Assembly (NCBI GenBank): GCA_036677145.1
Contig: JAKFFF010000098.1
Span: 1 to 64,000, forward strand
DNA: 64,000 bases
Source: CADEED01 sp036677145
GTDB lineage: Bacteria > Pseudomonadota > Gammaproteobacteria > Steroidobacterales > Steroidobacteraceae
Direction: 5' to 3'
Shown: positions 27,534-36,705 of the stretch, piece by piece
Position numbering within the stretch: the stretch's first letter is position 1
How the letters are laid out: each line of letters begins with the position of its first letter
Translations under genes and position numbers: made by a program
The notes under the pieces: generated by a model
Databases searched by the model: none
What the model saw: the letters and a program-made list of their open reading frames with translations, nothing else
What the model was told of the DNA's origin: nothing

Positions 27534-28337
27534 CTACCGCGGGATGTAATCCAGATTGACCTCGCGCGACACGATGCCCAACGCGGTACCGCCGCGGAAG
27601 GCCGGATCGATTCGTCCCGGGAGTTCGTGTCGTACCACCACCTCGATGCTGCATCGGGTGACAGGCGATGTCGTATTCGAACGCGCGAAACTTACAATCG
27701 AATCGATGCGGATGGACTCGCGGCCATCGGCGTTCGAGTCCTCGCTCAGCGTGCCGGTCGAGAAGCCCGCCGGACCGGACTGAAAGTGGCATTCGGATGA
27801 ATAGATCAGTGCCACACGGGCGGGGGCACCGGTTGGCGTCCACTCGACGATCACGTTTTCACCGTCGGTGACTTGCTGGCGGTTGGCCGGAGTGACGATG
27901 GTGAACGCAGGCGGCAGCGCAATGCGCGAGTCCGGAGCGGACTGGGCTTGCTGACGATTGAACGACACGACGTAGTCGACGCCGGACTGGTAGTCGAAGC
28001 GAGCGATGTAATCGGGGTTGAGAATCGAATCGTTGTCGGCCATGGTGCGGCATACGCCGCTGACACACGCGCGAAAAAAGTCACCCCCATCCAGCCGGTA
28101 CGACGCACCGAGCGCCTGGCCGTCATTCAGATTCGCACGTACCACCGCGGAAGCTGGATCGCTGGATTCGACCGTGAGGAAAATATTCATCCTGCTGGTC
28201 GGCACCGGTCCGTTGTCCGGTCCGCTGGTGGAACTGCTCTTGGGACCGCCGCCGCATGCCTGCAACAGCGTGATCAGGACAGCCAAGCCCAACGCTCGAA
28301 GGCCCAGCGCACGATGGCGACAGATGTTCGTCTGCAT
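27534..28337 (-). CDS. Lipoprotein of unknown function
   Basis: 267 residues. Lipobox LLQAC with lipidated Cys28, then a Ser/Gly-rich linker and a mainly beta region of about 200 residues. Cysteine pairs (ACVSGVC, SECHF, TRCSIE) suggest periplasmic disulphides. The middle motif PPAFTIVTPANRQQVTDGENVIVEW resembles an Ig/fibronectin-like strand pattern. I do not recognise a family. The gene lies upstream of the beta-helix gene on the same strand with about 120 bases between. Confidence 0.75.
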   Translation of the reverse strand: MQTNICRHRALGLRALGLAVLITLLQACGGGPKSSSTSGPDNGPVPTSRMNIFLTVESSDPASAVVRANLNDGQALGASYRLDGGDFFRACVSGVCRTMADNDSILNPDYIARFDYQSGVDYVVSFNRQQAQSAPDSRIALPPAFTIVTPANRQQVTDGENVIVEWTPTGAPARVALIYSSECHFQSGPAGFSTGTLSEDSNADGRESIRIDSIVSFARSNTTSPVTRCSIEVVVRHELPGRIDPAFRGGTALGIVSREVNLDYIPR

Positions 28338-28551
28338 GCCTGTTTCTCCCTGAAGTGGCCGCGATTGTTGTTAGCCGGCCAACTTCTACTCCGCCCGTGA
28401 CGCGAAACAAATGCCCCGCGGCGGGTAGCGGATGCCGATACCCTCGGCGGCGGCGTATGCTACTGGTTAATGGGCCTCCGTTGCGAATGCCGGCAGCGCC
28501 GGTGACGGTCACCTTTGATAGTTAGACAACCCTTCGGGGAAGGCAGGCGCA

Positions 28552-28725
28552 ATGATCAAACTCGTCATCGCTCTCATCGTCGTCGGCGTCATTCTCGCCG
28601 GGGGATTGATGAAGCTGCTGCGCAACCGGAATCAGCCGATGGGCTCGCCGGAGGCGCTCGAACGTGCCAGGAAACGCAATCTCGAGCTGGATGAGCAGGA
28701 ACGCCGCGAACGGGAAGACGACTAG
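28552..28725 (+). CDS. Small inner-membrane protein (57 residues)
   Basis: Starts MIKLVIALIVVGVILAGGL, one membrane helix at about 3-20, followed by a basic then acidic cytosolic tail (LERARKRNLELDEQERRE). AAGGCAGG precedes the ATG. Codon use matches its neighbours, and the layout (single helix plus charged tail) resembles small gammaproteobacterial DUF2897-type proteins, though I cannot confirm that. Followed about 105 bases later by gdhA on the same strand. Confidence 0.6.
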   Translation: MIKLVIALIVVGVILAGGLMKLLRNRNQPMGSPEALERARKRNLELDEQERREREDD

Positions 28726-28829
28726 GCAATCCCGAGGGCGCCTTGACTCGGCGCCTCAAATTACTATCCTGCCAAGCCCTCTGACGCCGGCCTCGGTTCC
28801 GGCGCCAGTTTCCAATTCCGAGAGCCAAA

Positions 28830-30176
28830 TTGCCCCAAATCCGCGTTCGCATCGATCAGATCATCGAGGATGTCATTCGCCGCAACCGCGGCGAGACCGA
28901 GTTTCACCAGGCCGTGCGCGAAGTCGCAGAATCGCTGGGGCCGGTGCTGCGCAAGCACCCGCAGTACGCGGATCAGAAGATCATCGAGCGCATCTGCGAA
29001 CCGGAGCGGCAGCTCATCTTCCGCGTGCCTTGGCAGGACGACCAGGGAATGGTGCAGATCAACCGCGGCTTTCGCGTCAACTTCAACAGCGCGCTCGGAC
29101 CCTACAAGGGCGGCCTGCGTTTCCATCCGTCGGTCTACCTCGGCATTGTCAAATTCCTGGGGTTCGAGCAGATCTTCAAGAACGCATTGACCGGCATGCC
29201 GATCGGCGGCGCCAAGGGCGGCGCGGACTTCGATCCGAAGGGCAAGTCGGACGGCGAAGTCATGCGCTTCTGCCAGAGTTTCATGACCGAGTTGTATCGC
29301 CACATCGGCGAATTCACGGACGTGCCGGCCGGCGACATCGGCGTCGGCGCGCGCGAGATCGGCTATCTATTCGGCCAGTACAAGCGCATCACGAATCGCT
29401 ACGAGTCCGGCGTGTTGACCGGCAAGAGCCCGCACTGGGGCGGCGCCCTCGTGCGCCGCGAAGCGACAGGTTATGGCCTGGTGTTTTTCGTCGAAGAGAT
29501 GCTCAAGGTCCGCGGCGATTCTCTGGAAGGCAAGACCTGCGTTGTGTCCGGATCGGGCAACGTCGCCATCCACGCGATCCACAAGTTGCAGATGCTGGGC
29601 GCGAAGGTCGTTGCCTGCTCCGACTCGGACAGCGTGGTGTACGACCCCAACGGCATCGATTTCGCGGTCCTGAGGCAGCTCAAGGAAATCGAGCGCCGTC
29701 GCCTGCGCGACTACGTCCAACACCGTCCGGGCGCGAAGTCCTTGCCGGCGAACGCGTTGTGGACGATTCCCTGCCAGATCGCCCTGCCCTGCGCGACGCA
29801 AAATGAACTTGATTGTGAGGGCGTGCGCAGCCTCATCGGCAACGGCTGCATCCTGGTCGGCGAAGGCGCGAACATGCCGACCACTCCCGATGGCATTCGC
29901 CTGCTGTCCGAAGCGAACGTGGCTTTCGGTCCCGGCAAGGCCGCGAACGCCGGCGGCGTCGCGACCTCCGCGCTGGAGATGCAGCAGAACGCCAGCCGCG
30001 ATGCCTGGACCTTCGAACACACCGAGCATCGCCTGCATGAAATCATGCGACGCATCCACCAGGAGTGTCACGGCGCGGCCGAAGAATTCGGCAGCCCGGG
30101 CAACTATGTCCTCGGCGCGAATATTGTCGGCTTCCGGCGCGTCGCCGAAGCGATGCTGGCCTTCGGCATCATCTAG
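28830..30176 (+). CDS. gdhA: NADP-specific glutamate dehydrogenase
   Basis: 448-residue cytosolic enzyme that interconverts 2-oxoglutarate plus ammonium and glutamate. Family landmarks: YKGGLRFHPSV with the substrate Lys region, MPIGGAKGGADFDPKGKS, and the nucleotide fold SGSGNVAIHAI. Length matches the hexameric NADP-type enzymes. The start is TTG 28830. A small membrane protein gene and maeB follow on the same strand within 10-20 bases, suggesting an operon joining nitrogen assimilation with C4-acid decarboxylation. Confidence 0.96.
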   Translation: MPQIRVRIDQIIEDVIRRNRGETEFHQAVREVAESLGPVLRKHPQYADQKIIERICEPERQLIFRVPWQDDQGMVQINRGFRVNFNSALGPYKGGLRFHPSVYLGIVKFLGFEQIFKNALTGMPIGGAKGGADFDPKGKSDGEVMRFCQSFMTELYRHIGEFTDVPAGDIGVGAREIGYLFGQYKRITNRYESGVLTGKSPHWGGALVRREATGYGLVFFVEEMLKVRGDSLEGKTCVVSGSGNVAIHAIHKLQMLGAKVVACSDSDSVVYDPNGIDFAVLRQLKEIERRRLRDYVQHRPGAKSLPANALWTIPCQIALPCATQNELDCEGVRSLIGNGCILVGEGANMPTTPDGIRLLSEANVAFGPGKAANAGGVATSALEMQQNASRDAWTFEHTEHRLHEIMRRIHQECHGAAEEFGSPGNYVLGANIVGFRRVAEAMLAFGII

Positions 30177-30185
30177 CCGCGCAGC

Positions 30186-30470
30186 GTGATCAAGGGTTTT
30201 CTCAATCTCCCCTGGTTTTTCTGGGCGCTGATGGCGCTGACCCTTTCGGTGGTCTGGGTGTTCGTGGGCCCGCATACCAGCCTGCCCGCTTCTACCGGCT
30301 TGCGATTCTTCGTCATCCGTTGGGGCCATGCCCTGACGTGGCTGTTGCTCGCCATCGGCTTCTGCCTGCGCGGGATCTCGCCCGCATTGGTTGGCACCGC
30401 CAACCTTTTTGCCGTTGCGGGCGGATTGGTGTACGCCCTGTTTGTCCTCATGGCGTTCGTGTTCAAATAA
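30186..30470 (+). CDS. Small integral membrane protein
   Basis: 94 residues starting at GTG 30186. Three hydrophobic segments (about 8-28, 40-62, 70-92) fill nearly the whole chain. Family not recognised. It sits between gdhA (9 bases downstream of its stop) and maeB (8 bases before its start), so it is very likely co-transcribed and translated with them. Confidence 0.72.
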   Translation: MIKGFLNLPWFFWALMALTLSVVWVFVGPHTSLPASTGLRFFVIRWGHALTWLLLAIGFCLRGISPALVGTANLFAVAGGLVYALFVLMAFVFK

Positions 30471-30478
30471 CACGCTAG

Positions 30479-32797
30479 ATGACAAACGAAACATTGCCCC
30501 CGGCCAATGGCCGGGCAAGCCTGCGCGAAGAGGCGCTCGCCTACCACGAGCTGCCCACTCCCGGAAAACTCTCGGTAGTCCCGAGCAAGAAGCTGACCAA
30601 CCAGCACGATCTCGCGCTGGCGTACTCTCCGGGCGTGGCCTTCGCCTGCGAAGAAATCGCGGCCGATCCGCTCGCCGCGTTGCGTTTCACCGCGCGCGGA
30701 AATCTCGTGGGTGTGATCACCAATGGCACGGCAGTGCTCGGGCTCGGCGCCATCGGGCCGCTCGCGGCCAAGCCGGTGATGGAAGGCAAGGCGGTGTTGT
30801 TCAAGAAGTTCGCGAATCTCGATGTGTTCGACATCGAGGTCAACGAAACGGACCCGGACAAACTGGTCGAGATCATTGCCGCGCTGGAACCCACCTTCGG
30901 GGGCATCAACCTCGAAGACATCAAGGCACCCGAGTGCTTCGAGATCGAGCGCAAATTGCGCGCGCGCATGAAGATCCCGGTGTTCCACGACGACCAGCAT
31001 GGCACCGCCATCATCGTTTCCGCGGCGACGCTCAACGGCCTGGAAGTCGTCGGCAAGAAATTGCACGAGGTCAAACTAGTAGTGAGTGGCGCCGGCGCCG
31101 CGGCGCTGGCCTGCGTGGACCTGCTGATCGACCTCGGATTGCCCAAGGAAAACATCTGGCTGACGGATCTCGCGGGCGTGGTCTATCAAGGGCGCGCCGA
31201 GCTGATGGATCCGGACAAGGCGCGTTTCGCGCAGCCGACCCTGCAGCGCACGCTGGGCGAAGCGATCGTCGGCGCGGATATTTTCCTCGGCCTCTCGGCC
31301 GGCGGCGTGCTCAAGCAGTCCATGGTCAAGGACATGGCGCCGCGTCCGTTGATCTTCGCGCTCGCGAATCCGACGCCGGAGATACTGCCCTCCGAAGTGC
31401 GCGCGGTGCGCGACGACGCCATCATGGCCACCGGACGCAGTGACTTTCCGAACCAGGTCAACAATGTCCTGTGTTTCCCGTTCATCTTCCGCGGAGCGCT
31501 GGATGCCGGTTCCACCAGCATCACGCGTGAAATGGAAATCGCGGCGGTGCGCGCGATCGCGGGCCTGGCGCGCATGGGACACAGCGACGTGGTCGCGAGC
31601 GCCTATGGCATCGCGGACCTGACCTTCGGGCCTGACTACCTGATCCCCAAGCCCTTCGATCCGCGGCTCATCGTGCACGTGGCGCCGGCGGTGGCGAAAG
31701 CGGCAATGGAGTCGGGCGTCGCGACCCGGCCGATCGCGGACATCGACGCGTACGTGCAGCAGCTGCAGCAGTTCGTGTACCAGTCCGGCACGATCATGAA
31801 GCCCGTGTATGCATCGGCGCGGCGCGCCGAACTGAAACGCTCGCGCATCGTGTTCGCCGAGGGCGAGGACGAGCGCGTGTTGCGCGCCGTACAGATCATC
31901 GTCGACGAGAAGATCGCGCATCCCATCCTGGTCGGCCGGCCGCGCGTGCTGGAATCGCGCATCAAGAAGTTCGGCGTGCGGCTGCGGGTGGGAGAGGACT
32001 TCACGGTCGTCAACCCCGAGCAGGACGAGCGGCATCGCGAGTTCTGGATGGAGTATCACCGCCTCATGAACCGCCGCGGCGTGACGGCGCAATACGCGAA
32101 GCTCGAGATGCGCCGGCGCACCACGCTCATCGCGTCCATGCTGCTGCGCAAGGGTGCGGCGGACGGCATGATCTGCGGCACCATCAGCACCGCGTCGCGT
32201 CACCTGCAATACATCGACCGCGTGATAGGCAAGGCGCCGGGCGCGTCGGTCTACGCGGCGATGAACGCGCTGATCCTGACGAACCGCCAGGTGTTCATCG
32301 TCGACACGCACATCAACCTGAACCCGACCGCCGCCCAGCTCGCGGAGATCACGCTGCGTGCCGCGCAGGTGGTGCGCCGCTTCGGCCTCGAGCCGAAAGT
32401 GGCGCTGCTGTCACATTCGAACTTCGGCACCCACACCGACGAGTCCGCGCTGAAGATGCGCGAGACATTGGCGCTGCTGCGCGAGCTCGATCCCGCGCTC
32501 GAAGTCGACGGCGAGATGCACGGCGACTGCGCGCTCGATGAAAACATCCGCAAGCAGATCCTGCCCGACAGCACGCTGAACGGCGCCGCCAATCTACTCG
32601 TGATGCCGAACCTCGACGCGGCGAACATCTGCTACAACCTGCTGAAGACCGCCGCCGGCAACAATGTCGCGGTGGGACCGATCCTGCTCGGCGCCGCGGC
32701 GCCGGTGCACATCCTCACGCCCTCCACCACCGTGCGGCGCATCGTCAACATGACGGCGCTGACGGTCACGGAAGCGAACGCGGCGGAACGCAGCTGA
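30479..32797 (+). CDS. maeB: NADP-dependent malic enzyme with phosphotransacetylase-like domain
   Basis: 772-residue cytosolic enzyme making pyruvate, CO2 and NADPH from malate. The N-terminal malic domain (about 20-430) has YSPGVAFACEEIA, GNLVGVITNGTAVLGLG and FHDDQHGTA. The C-terminal half (about 440-765) is a phosphate acetyl/butyryltransferase-like regulatory domain, as in E. coli MaeB. Length is normal for the fused type. It begins at ATG 30479, 8 bases after the small membrane protein, and converges with the ThuA-like gene. Confidence 0.96.
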   Translation: MTNETLPPANGRASLREEALAYHELPTPGKLSVVPSKKLTNQHDLALAYSPGVAFACEEIAADPLAALRFTARGNLVGVITNGTAVLGLGAIGPLAAKPVMEGKAVLFKKFANLDVFDIEVNETDPDKLVEIIAALEPTFGGINLEDIKAPECFEIERKLRARMKIPVFHDDQHGTAIIVSAATLNGLEVVGKKLHEVKLVVSGAGAAALACVDLLIDLGLPKENIWLTDLAGVVYQGRAELMDPDKARFAQPTLQRTLGEAIVGADIFLGLSAGGVLKQSMVKDMAPRPLIFALANPTPEILPSEVRAVRDDAIMATGRSDFPNQVNNVLCFPFIFRGALDAGSTSITREMEIAAVRAIAGLARMGHSDVVASAYGIADLTFGPDYLIPKPFDPRLIVHVAPAVAKAAMESGVATRPIADIDAYVQQLQQFVYQSGTIMKPVYASARRAELKRSRIVFAEGEDERVLRAVQIIVDEKIAHPILVGRPRVLESRIKKFGVRLRVGEDFTVVNPEQDERHREFWMEYHRLMNRRGVTAQYAKLEMRRRTTLIASMLLRKGAADGMICGTISTASRHLQYIDRVIGKAPGASVYAAMNALILTNRQVFIVDTHINLNPTAAQLAEITLRAAQVVRRFGLEPKVALLSHSNFGTHTDESALKMRETLALLRELDPALEVDGEMHGDCALDENIRKQILPDSTLNGAANLLVMPNLDAANICYNLLKTAAGNNVAVGPILLGAAAPVHILTPSTTVRRIVNMTALTVTEANAAERS

Positions 32798-32813
32798 CGC
32801 GACGGGCCGCGGG

Positions 32814-33584
32814 CTACTGCGCGCTGAATCCGTTGCCGGTCGCGGCCCAGTAGATGCCGCCGTAGACGTGGTGCATGAAGTTCTGGTCGCTGTAGGTCGC
32901 CGGCAGATGACCCAGCGCCGTGTAGAACGCGCGGCCACCGTCGTATTCCTGGTACCAGGCGATCGGATGGAACTTGCCCATGCCCTTGCCTTCCTTCGGG
33001 CCCCACTTCGCGTACGGCTTGTAAGTGCTCTCGTCGACTGACAGCAGATACTTCAGCTTGTCCGAGCGCGCGGCGTCGAACTCGTACCACTCCTCGGTGA
33101 ACAGGAAGCGCTTCGCGAACCGGTCCATGCCGGGGAAGTTCGGGTTCTCGACCTTCAGCGTCGCGGTCTGCACGAGCGGATGGATGTGGAACATGTGGCC
33201 CACCATCTTCGTGTACCAGGGCCAGTCGTACTCGGTGTCCGACGCGGCGTGGATACCGACGAAACCACCGCCCGCCTGGATGTAGCGCTCGAACGCGGCC
33301 TGCTGTTTGTCATCCAGGGCGTTGCCGGTGGTGCTCAGGAAGATCACGACCTTGTACTTCTTGAGCTCCTGGTCGTTGAACACGCGACCGGCGTCCTCGG
33401 TCCAGAACACGTTGAAGTCGTGCAATTTCGCGAGACCGCGAATCGCGGTGACACCTTCGAGTATCGATTCGTGGTGCCACCCGGCGGTCTTGGAGAACAG
33501 CAGCGCATTGAACTGTTCCGCGCGGGCGGAACTCGCGGCGATCAGGCCGAGAAGGGAAATCAGCAGCAGGCGGTATTTTTTCAT
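32814..33584 (-). CDS. Secreted ThuA-domain protein
   Basis: 256 residues. Signal peptide about 1-22 (ARAE), then a class I glutamine-amidotransferase-like ThuA/DUF1080-partner domain with KTAGWHHESI, GGGFVGIHAASDTEYDW and an end GHLPATYSDQNFMHHVYGGIYWA. Such proteins occur with DUF1080, PVC-type cytochrome and sugar-oxidation genes, and a link to glycoside metabolism is likely but undefined. It lies alone on the minus strand after convergent maeB. Confidence 0.87.
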   Translation of the reverse strand: MKKYRLLLISLLGLIAASSARAEQFNALLFSKTAGWHHESILEGVTAIRGLAKLHDFNVFWTEDAGRVFNDQELKKYKVVIFLSTTGNALDDKQQAAFERYIQAGGGFVGIHAASDTEYDWPWYTKMVGHMFHIHPLVQTATLKVENPNFPGMDRFAKRFLFTEEWYEFDAARSDKLKYLLSVDESTYKPYAKWGPKEGKGMGKFHPIAWYQEYDGGRAFYTALGHLPATYSDQNFMHHVYGGIYWAATGNGFSAQ

Positions 33585-33679
33585 CGCGTTATCTCTTTTG
33601 TCTCACCAGCAACTCCGGACGGCAGTATATGCGCGCGCAATCATCAGCGGCTCGTCGAAAGTAGTCGTCCATCACGGGC

Positions 33680-34243
33680 TCAGTGCCCGCCTTCGACGTG
33701 AATGCCCGCATCCTCGAGCGCCTGGCCTAACGCCGCCTCGATACGGGCCGCTTCGCCGCGCTTGATGTGTTGCAGATGCAGCGTCGGACCCGTCAGCACT
33801 TCGATGCCGCGTTTCAACACACTGCCGGCGGCACGGATGCCGTTCTTGTGCTGGTCGAATCGCTGCGCCGGCGAATATCGACTCATGCCGACATACACGC
33901 CGTGGTCGTCGCCGCGCCGGTCGGAATAGTCGAGCAGGATGAGATAGATGTTCGAGCGGCCGCGGCCCTTCGTCGTGAAGCCGGCCGCGACTTCGTACGC
34001 CGTGGGCAGCCAGCTTATGTAGCGCATCGGCAGCCAGTCGGGGATCGAGGCGCCCGCGCGCTTCCACAGCAGATCCAGGGACTTTTCGATGTGCGCGGGA
34101 AAGTGGCCGCGCATCCAGCTTTCGTGGATGCAGTGCGCGCCGGTGATGCCATCGCCCGCGGCGAGCGCGCTTTCGAACGTGGTGGCGAGATCGCGATCCG
34201 AGTGCGTGCGGAACGGTCGCTCGCCGGGCCGCGGCAACGTCAC
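33680..34243 (-). CDS. Putative GIY-YIG-like nuclease-fold protein
   Basis: 187 residues, no signal peptide. Around residues 98-135 it has NIYLILLDYS, then GVYVGMS, Arg128 and QH 131-132, with Glu169 in a helix near the C-terminus. This is the order of key GIY-YIG residues (tyrosines, Arg, Glu), but the first motif is NIY rather than GIY and the spacing is wide. The first 95 residues are unrecognised. Its start is 10 bases from the stop of the lipoprotein gene upstream on the same strand, suggesting an operon. Assignment is tentative. Confidence 0.6.
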   Translation of the reverse strand: MTLPRPGERPFRTHSDRDLATTFESALAAGDGITGAHCIHESWMRGHFPAHIEKSLDLLWKRAGASIPDWLPMRYISWLPTAYEVAAGFTTKGRGRSNIYLILLDYSDRRGDDHGVYVGMSRYSPAQRFDQHKNGIRAAGSVLKRGIEVLTGPTLHLQHIKRGEAARIEAALGQALEDAGIHVEGGH

Positions 34244-34253
34244 GACGCGGCGG

Positions 34254-35711
34254 TCACTCGAACAGGCTCACGATGCTCTGGTACTTCTCGATGTACCAGC
34301 GGTTCTCGTTGTTGTACCGCGGGATCGCCACCGGACGTACGGTGTCGCCCTCCGCCTTCCAGACGCAGGGACATTTCACCGTGGAGTCGGTGTCGCTCAT
34401 GTCCTGCACGCGGCTCAGCTCATCGAGCTTCACATTCATCTTCGACAAAACGCGGTAGAGCTTGGTGACGTTCCGGGGTCCGCCGTTGTAGGCGGCAACG
34501 GGGAAGATGCCGAGCACGACCGGGTTGTCGCGATACGCCAGGCGAATGTCCGCGCGCATCGCCGCGAGCTCCATGTCCAGCAGGCAGATCGCCGCCTTCA
34601 TCGCATTCAGCAGATTCGTCGCGCCGCGTTCGAACACCGGGTCGAGCTTTGCGTCACGGCACAGTCTGACCACGGCCGAGTAGGTCCCATTGCCGCGGCG
34701 ATTGGTGAATTGCATCGGGCCAAGCGCCCTGGCGACCGAGACGCTGTATCGATACGCCTCCTCCTGCTTGAGCCCGTACTGGCTGAGCACTTCATCGAAG
34801 GCGAGCGCCTGCTTCTGCACGTAGTCGGTGTCGTCGGTCTGCTCGATGACGGCCAGTGTCGTGACGACCTGCGGCGGAATGACATCGGCGAGCAGCTCCC
34901 CCGGGAACGCCTTGCTCGGCACTTTCGCGAGGCGCAGCTCCTCGAGCGCCTTGCCGACCGTTTCGACCAGGAACTCCTTGCCGCCGCTGACGAAACCCGG
35001 ATCGAACGTGTCCTCGGTGAAGGGTAGATAGACGATCGGCTTCGCGGTCCTGACGACCTCGGCCCACCGTTTCCGCTTCACCAATCCGTTGTCGAATACC
35101 GGGAACTTGCGGCCGTAGACCTTCAGTGGCTCCCCATCCCTGGAGAACGAAAACATCAGCCGCTCGGCGCCGGTGCCTTTCACGTGCCGCGCGTCGATGT
35201 CCGGTGTGAGATTGCGAAAGGCCAGCGGCTTTCTGCCGGGCTTCCACTTGATCGGCGGTCGCGGCAGCTCGATCTGGGCGACGGTCCACTGCTGCTGCGA
35301 CTCGCTCCACAGCGAAAAAGCGACGGGCCGCCCGCGCAAGGCCCGGCGCTTTCCCTTTCCGGTCAGGACGTATTCGAGTTCGACGTCGTCGAGCAGCGCC
35401 CGCCCTTCCGTGACGAGGTCACGAATCGCCTCATGACGGTTGCGGATGCGGCCCTGGACGACGACCTCGGCAATATCCTCGCCTGTCTCCTCGGACTCGG
35501 CGACGGCCAACGGGACCTCGCCTTCCAACTGCTTCGATTCTTCCTGGGGCTGCTGCGGATCCCCCTCGGCGACGACCGATTCCGGAGTGTCGATCTGGCC
35601 CGGCAGGTCGCCGATCAAGGTCGGCTCGGCTTCTTCTCGGGCGCCGCCCGTCACCGCACATCCCGTCGCGAACAACACGACGAGTACCAGCAGGGTTCGA
35701 ATCACCATCAC
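34254..35711 (-). CDS. Lipoprotein with lysozyme-like (SLT-type) C-terminal domain
   Basis: 485 residues. Lipoprotein-type N-terminus (FATGC, Cys18), acidic linker (about 25-85), an unrecognised middle domain (about 86-270), and a C-terminal helical region with lytic-transglycosylase features: Glu290 as possible catalytic acid (VIEQTDD), GPMQFTN at 331-337, and VAAYNGGPRNVTKLY. It could be a divergent periplasmic peptidoglycan-cleaving enzyme anchored in the membrane. The start might instead be the second Met. Next gene downstream is the GIY-YIG-like one, 10 bases away. Confidence 0.7.
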   Translation of the reverse strand: MMVIRTLLVLVVLFATGCAVTGGAREEAEPTLIGDLPGQIDTPESVVAEGDPQQPQEESKQLEGEVPLAVAESEETGEDIAEVVVQGRIRNRHEAIRDLVTEGRALLDDVELEYVLTGKGKRRALRGRPVAFSLWSESQQQWTVAQIELPRPPIKWKPGRKPLAFRNLTPDIDARHVKGTGAERLMFSFSRDGEPLKVYGRKFPVFDNGLVKRKRWAEVVRTAKPIVYLPFTEDTFDPGFVSGGKEFLVETVGKALEELRLAKVPSKAFPGELLADVIPPQVVTTLAVIEQTDDTDYVQKQALAFDEVLSQYGLKQEEAYRYSVSVARALGPMQFTNRRGNGTYSAVVRLCRDAKLDPVFERGATNLLNAMKAAICLLDMELAAMRADIRLAYRDNPVVLGIFPVAAYNGGPRNVTKLYRVLSKMNVKLDELSRVQDMSDTDSTVKCPCVWKAEGDTVRPVAIPRYNNENRWYIEKYQSIVSLFE

Positions 35712-35738
35712 GTCCGGAATTGGTCGTTCCTCCAGTAG

Positions 35739-36131
35739 TTAGCCGGCGGGGGTCGCCGCCGCGCGCTTGGCGGTCAGTTGCTCGGCGCCGAAATCACCCA
35801 CGTTGCGCGTGAGCTTCAGCTCGTCGCCTGCCAGCGTACCGCTGTAGGTGATGGTGATTTCATTGCCGTCGATCGTCAGCGGCTCGGTGAAGGTGACCTT
35901 GTCGCCTTCGACCTTCAGGTTTTTCAGATCCACCGTTCCCTTGCCCATCGAGTGATCGAAAGTCGCCTGACCCGTGAGCGTGTCGCCGGAATTCTTGAAT
36001 TCGTAGACATACTTCTGCACGCCGATCGGAGAGTCGAATTCGGCGGCCCAGCGGCCGACGAGGTCGGCGGCGCTGGCAGGCAGCGCGGCAGCCAAGAGCA
36101 CGGCAAGAAAGGCGAAGGATCGGAATTTCAT
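35739..36131 (-). CDS. Secreted small beta-barrel-like protein
   Basis: 130 residues with a clear signal peptide (about 1-21, ASAAD). The mature part alternates strands (GRWAAEFDSPIG, YVYEFKNSGDTLTG, TFTEPLTIDGNEITITYSG), typical of a small lipocalin-like domain that is commonly found in secreted proteins of unknown function. No partner is obvious. Divergent from the NTF2-like gene with about 85 bases between starts. Confidence 0.75.
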   Translation of the reverse strand: MKFRSFAFLAVLLAAALPASAADLVGRWAAEFDSPIGVQKYVYEFKNSGDTLTGQATFDHSMGKGTVDLKNLKVEGDKVTFTEPLTIDGNEITITYSGTLAGDELKLTRNVGDFGAEQLTAKRAAATPAG

Positions 36132-36217
36132 GAAGCCCCCTTTGTAGATTTTTGATGCATGTGTAGTTCTCTCCGCGGATTCATCAAGACGGAGAAAGAG
36201 TAGCCTACGCGCGGACG

Positions 36218-36670
36218 ATGATCACTACCAAGGCACTTCCTTCCCCGACAGCGAATAGAACTTGCCGTTCTGCCGCTCATGCTTCCCCAGCACCCGCCGA
36301 TGAGGAGGCGGTGGCGCAGACGATGCGCCAGATGTACGTCGCATTGACCGAAGACGACACTGCCAAACTCCGGGCCGTAACCACCTCCGACTTCTATACG
36401 TTCGACGTGGGCGAGAAAATGACCGGCGATGAACTCATGACGGCCATCAAGAACGCGCACGCGGCCGGCAAGACCTTCGTGTGGACCGTCACGGAGCCCA
36501 AGGTACGCATCGAAGGCGCGGTGGCCTGGATCACGTACATCAATCGCGGCTCAGTGCAGGACGCCGCGGGCAAGCGCGACGTGAGCTGGCTGGAGTCGGC
36601 CGTGTTGCTGAAGGAAGGCGGCGCCTGGCGCATCCAGTTTTTCCACAGCACGCGAGTGACCGCGAAGTGA
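36218..36670 (+). CDS. NTF2-like (SnoaL/DUF4440) protein
   Basis: 150 residues. The core (from about residue 30) is an NTF2-fold domain: MRQMYVALTEDD, TSDFYTFDVGEKMTGDELM, FVWTVTEPKVRIEG and QFFHSTRV. Proteins of this fold are small ligand-binding or isomerase-type proteins; no catalytic residues are assignable. The first about 28 residues are low in complexity and the start is uncertain; a downstream GTG or ATG (near 36325) is possible. It converges with the GH43 gene. Confidence 0.72.
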   Translation: MITTKALPSPTANRTCRSAAHASPAPADEEAVAQTMRQMYVALTEDDTAKLRAVTTSDFYTFDVGEKMTGDELMTAIKNAHAAGKTFVWTVTEPKVRIEGAVAWITYINRGSVQDAAGKRDVSWLESAVLLKEGGAWRIQFFHSTRVTAK

Positions 36671-36705
36671 TCTCTCACTCCCACCATCGATGATCCTGGG
36701 CGCCG

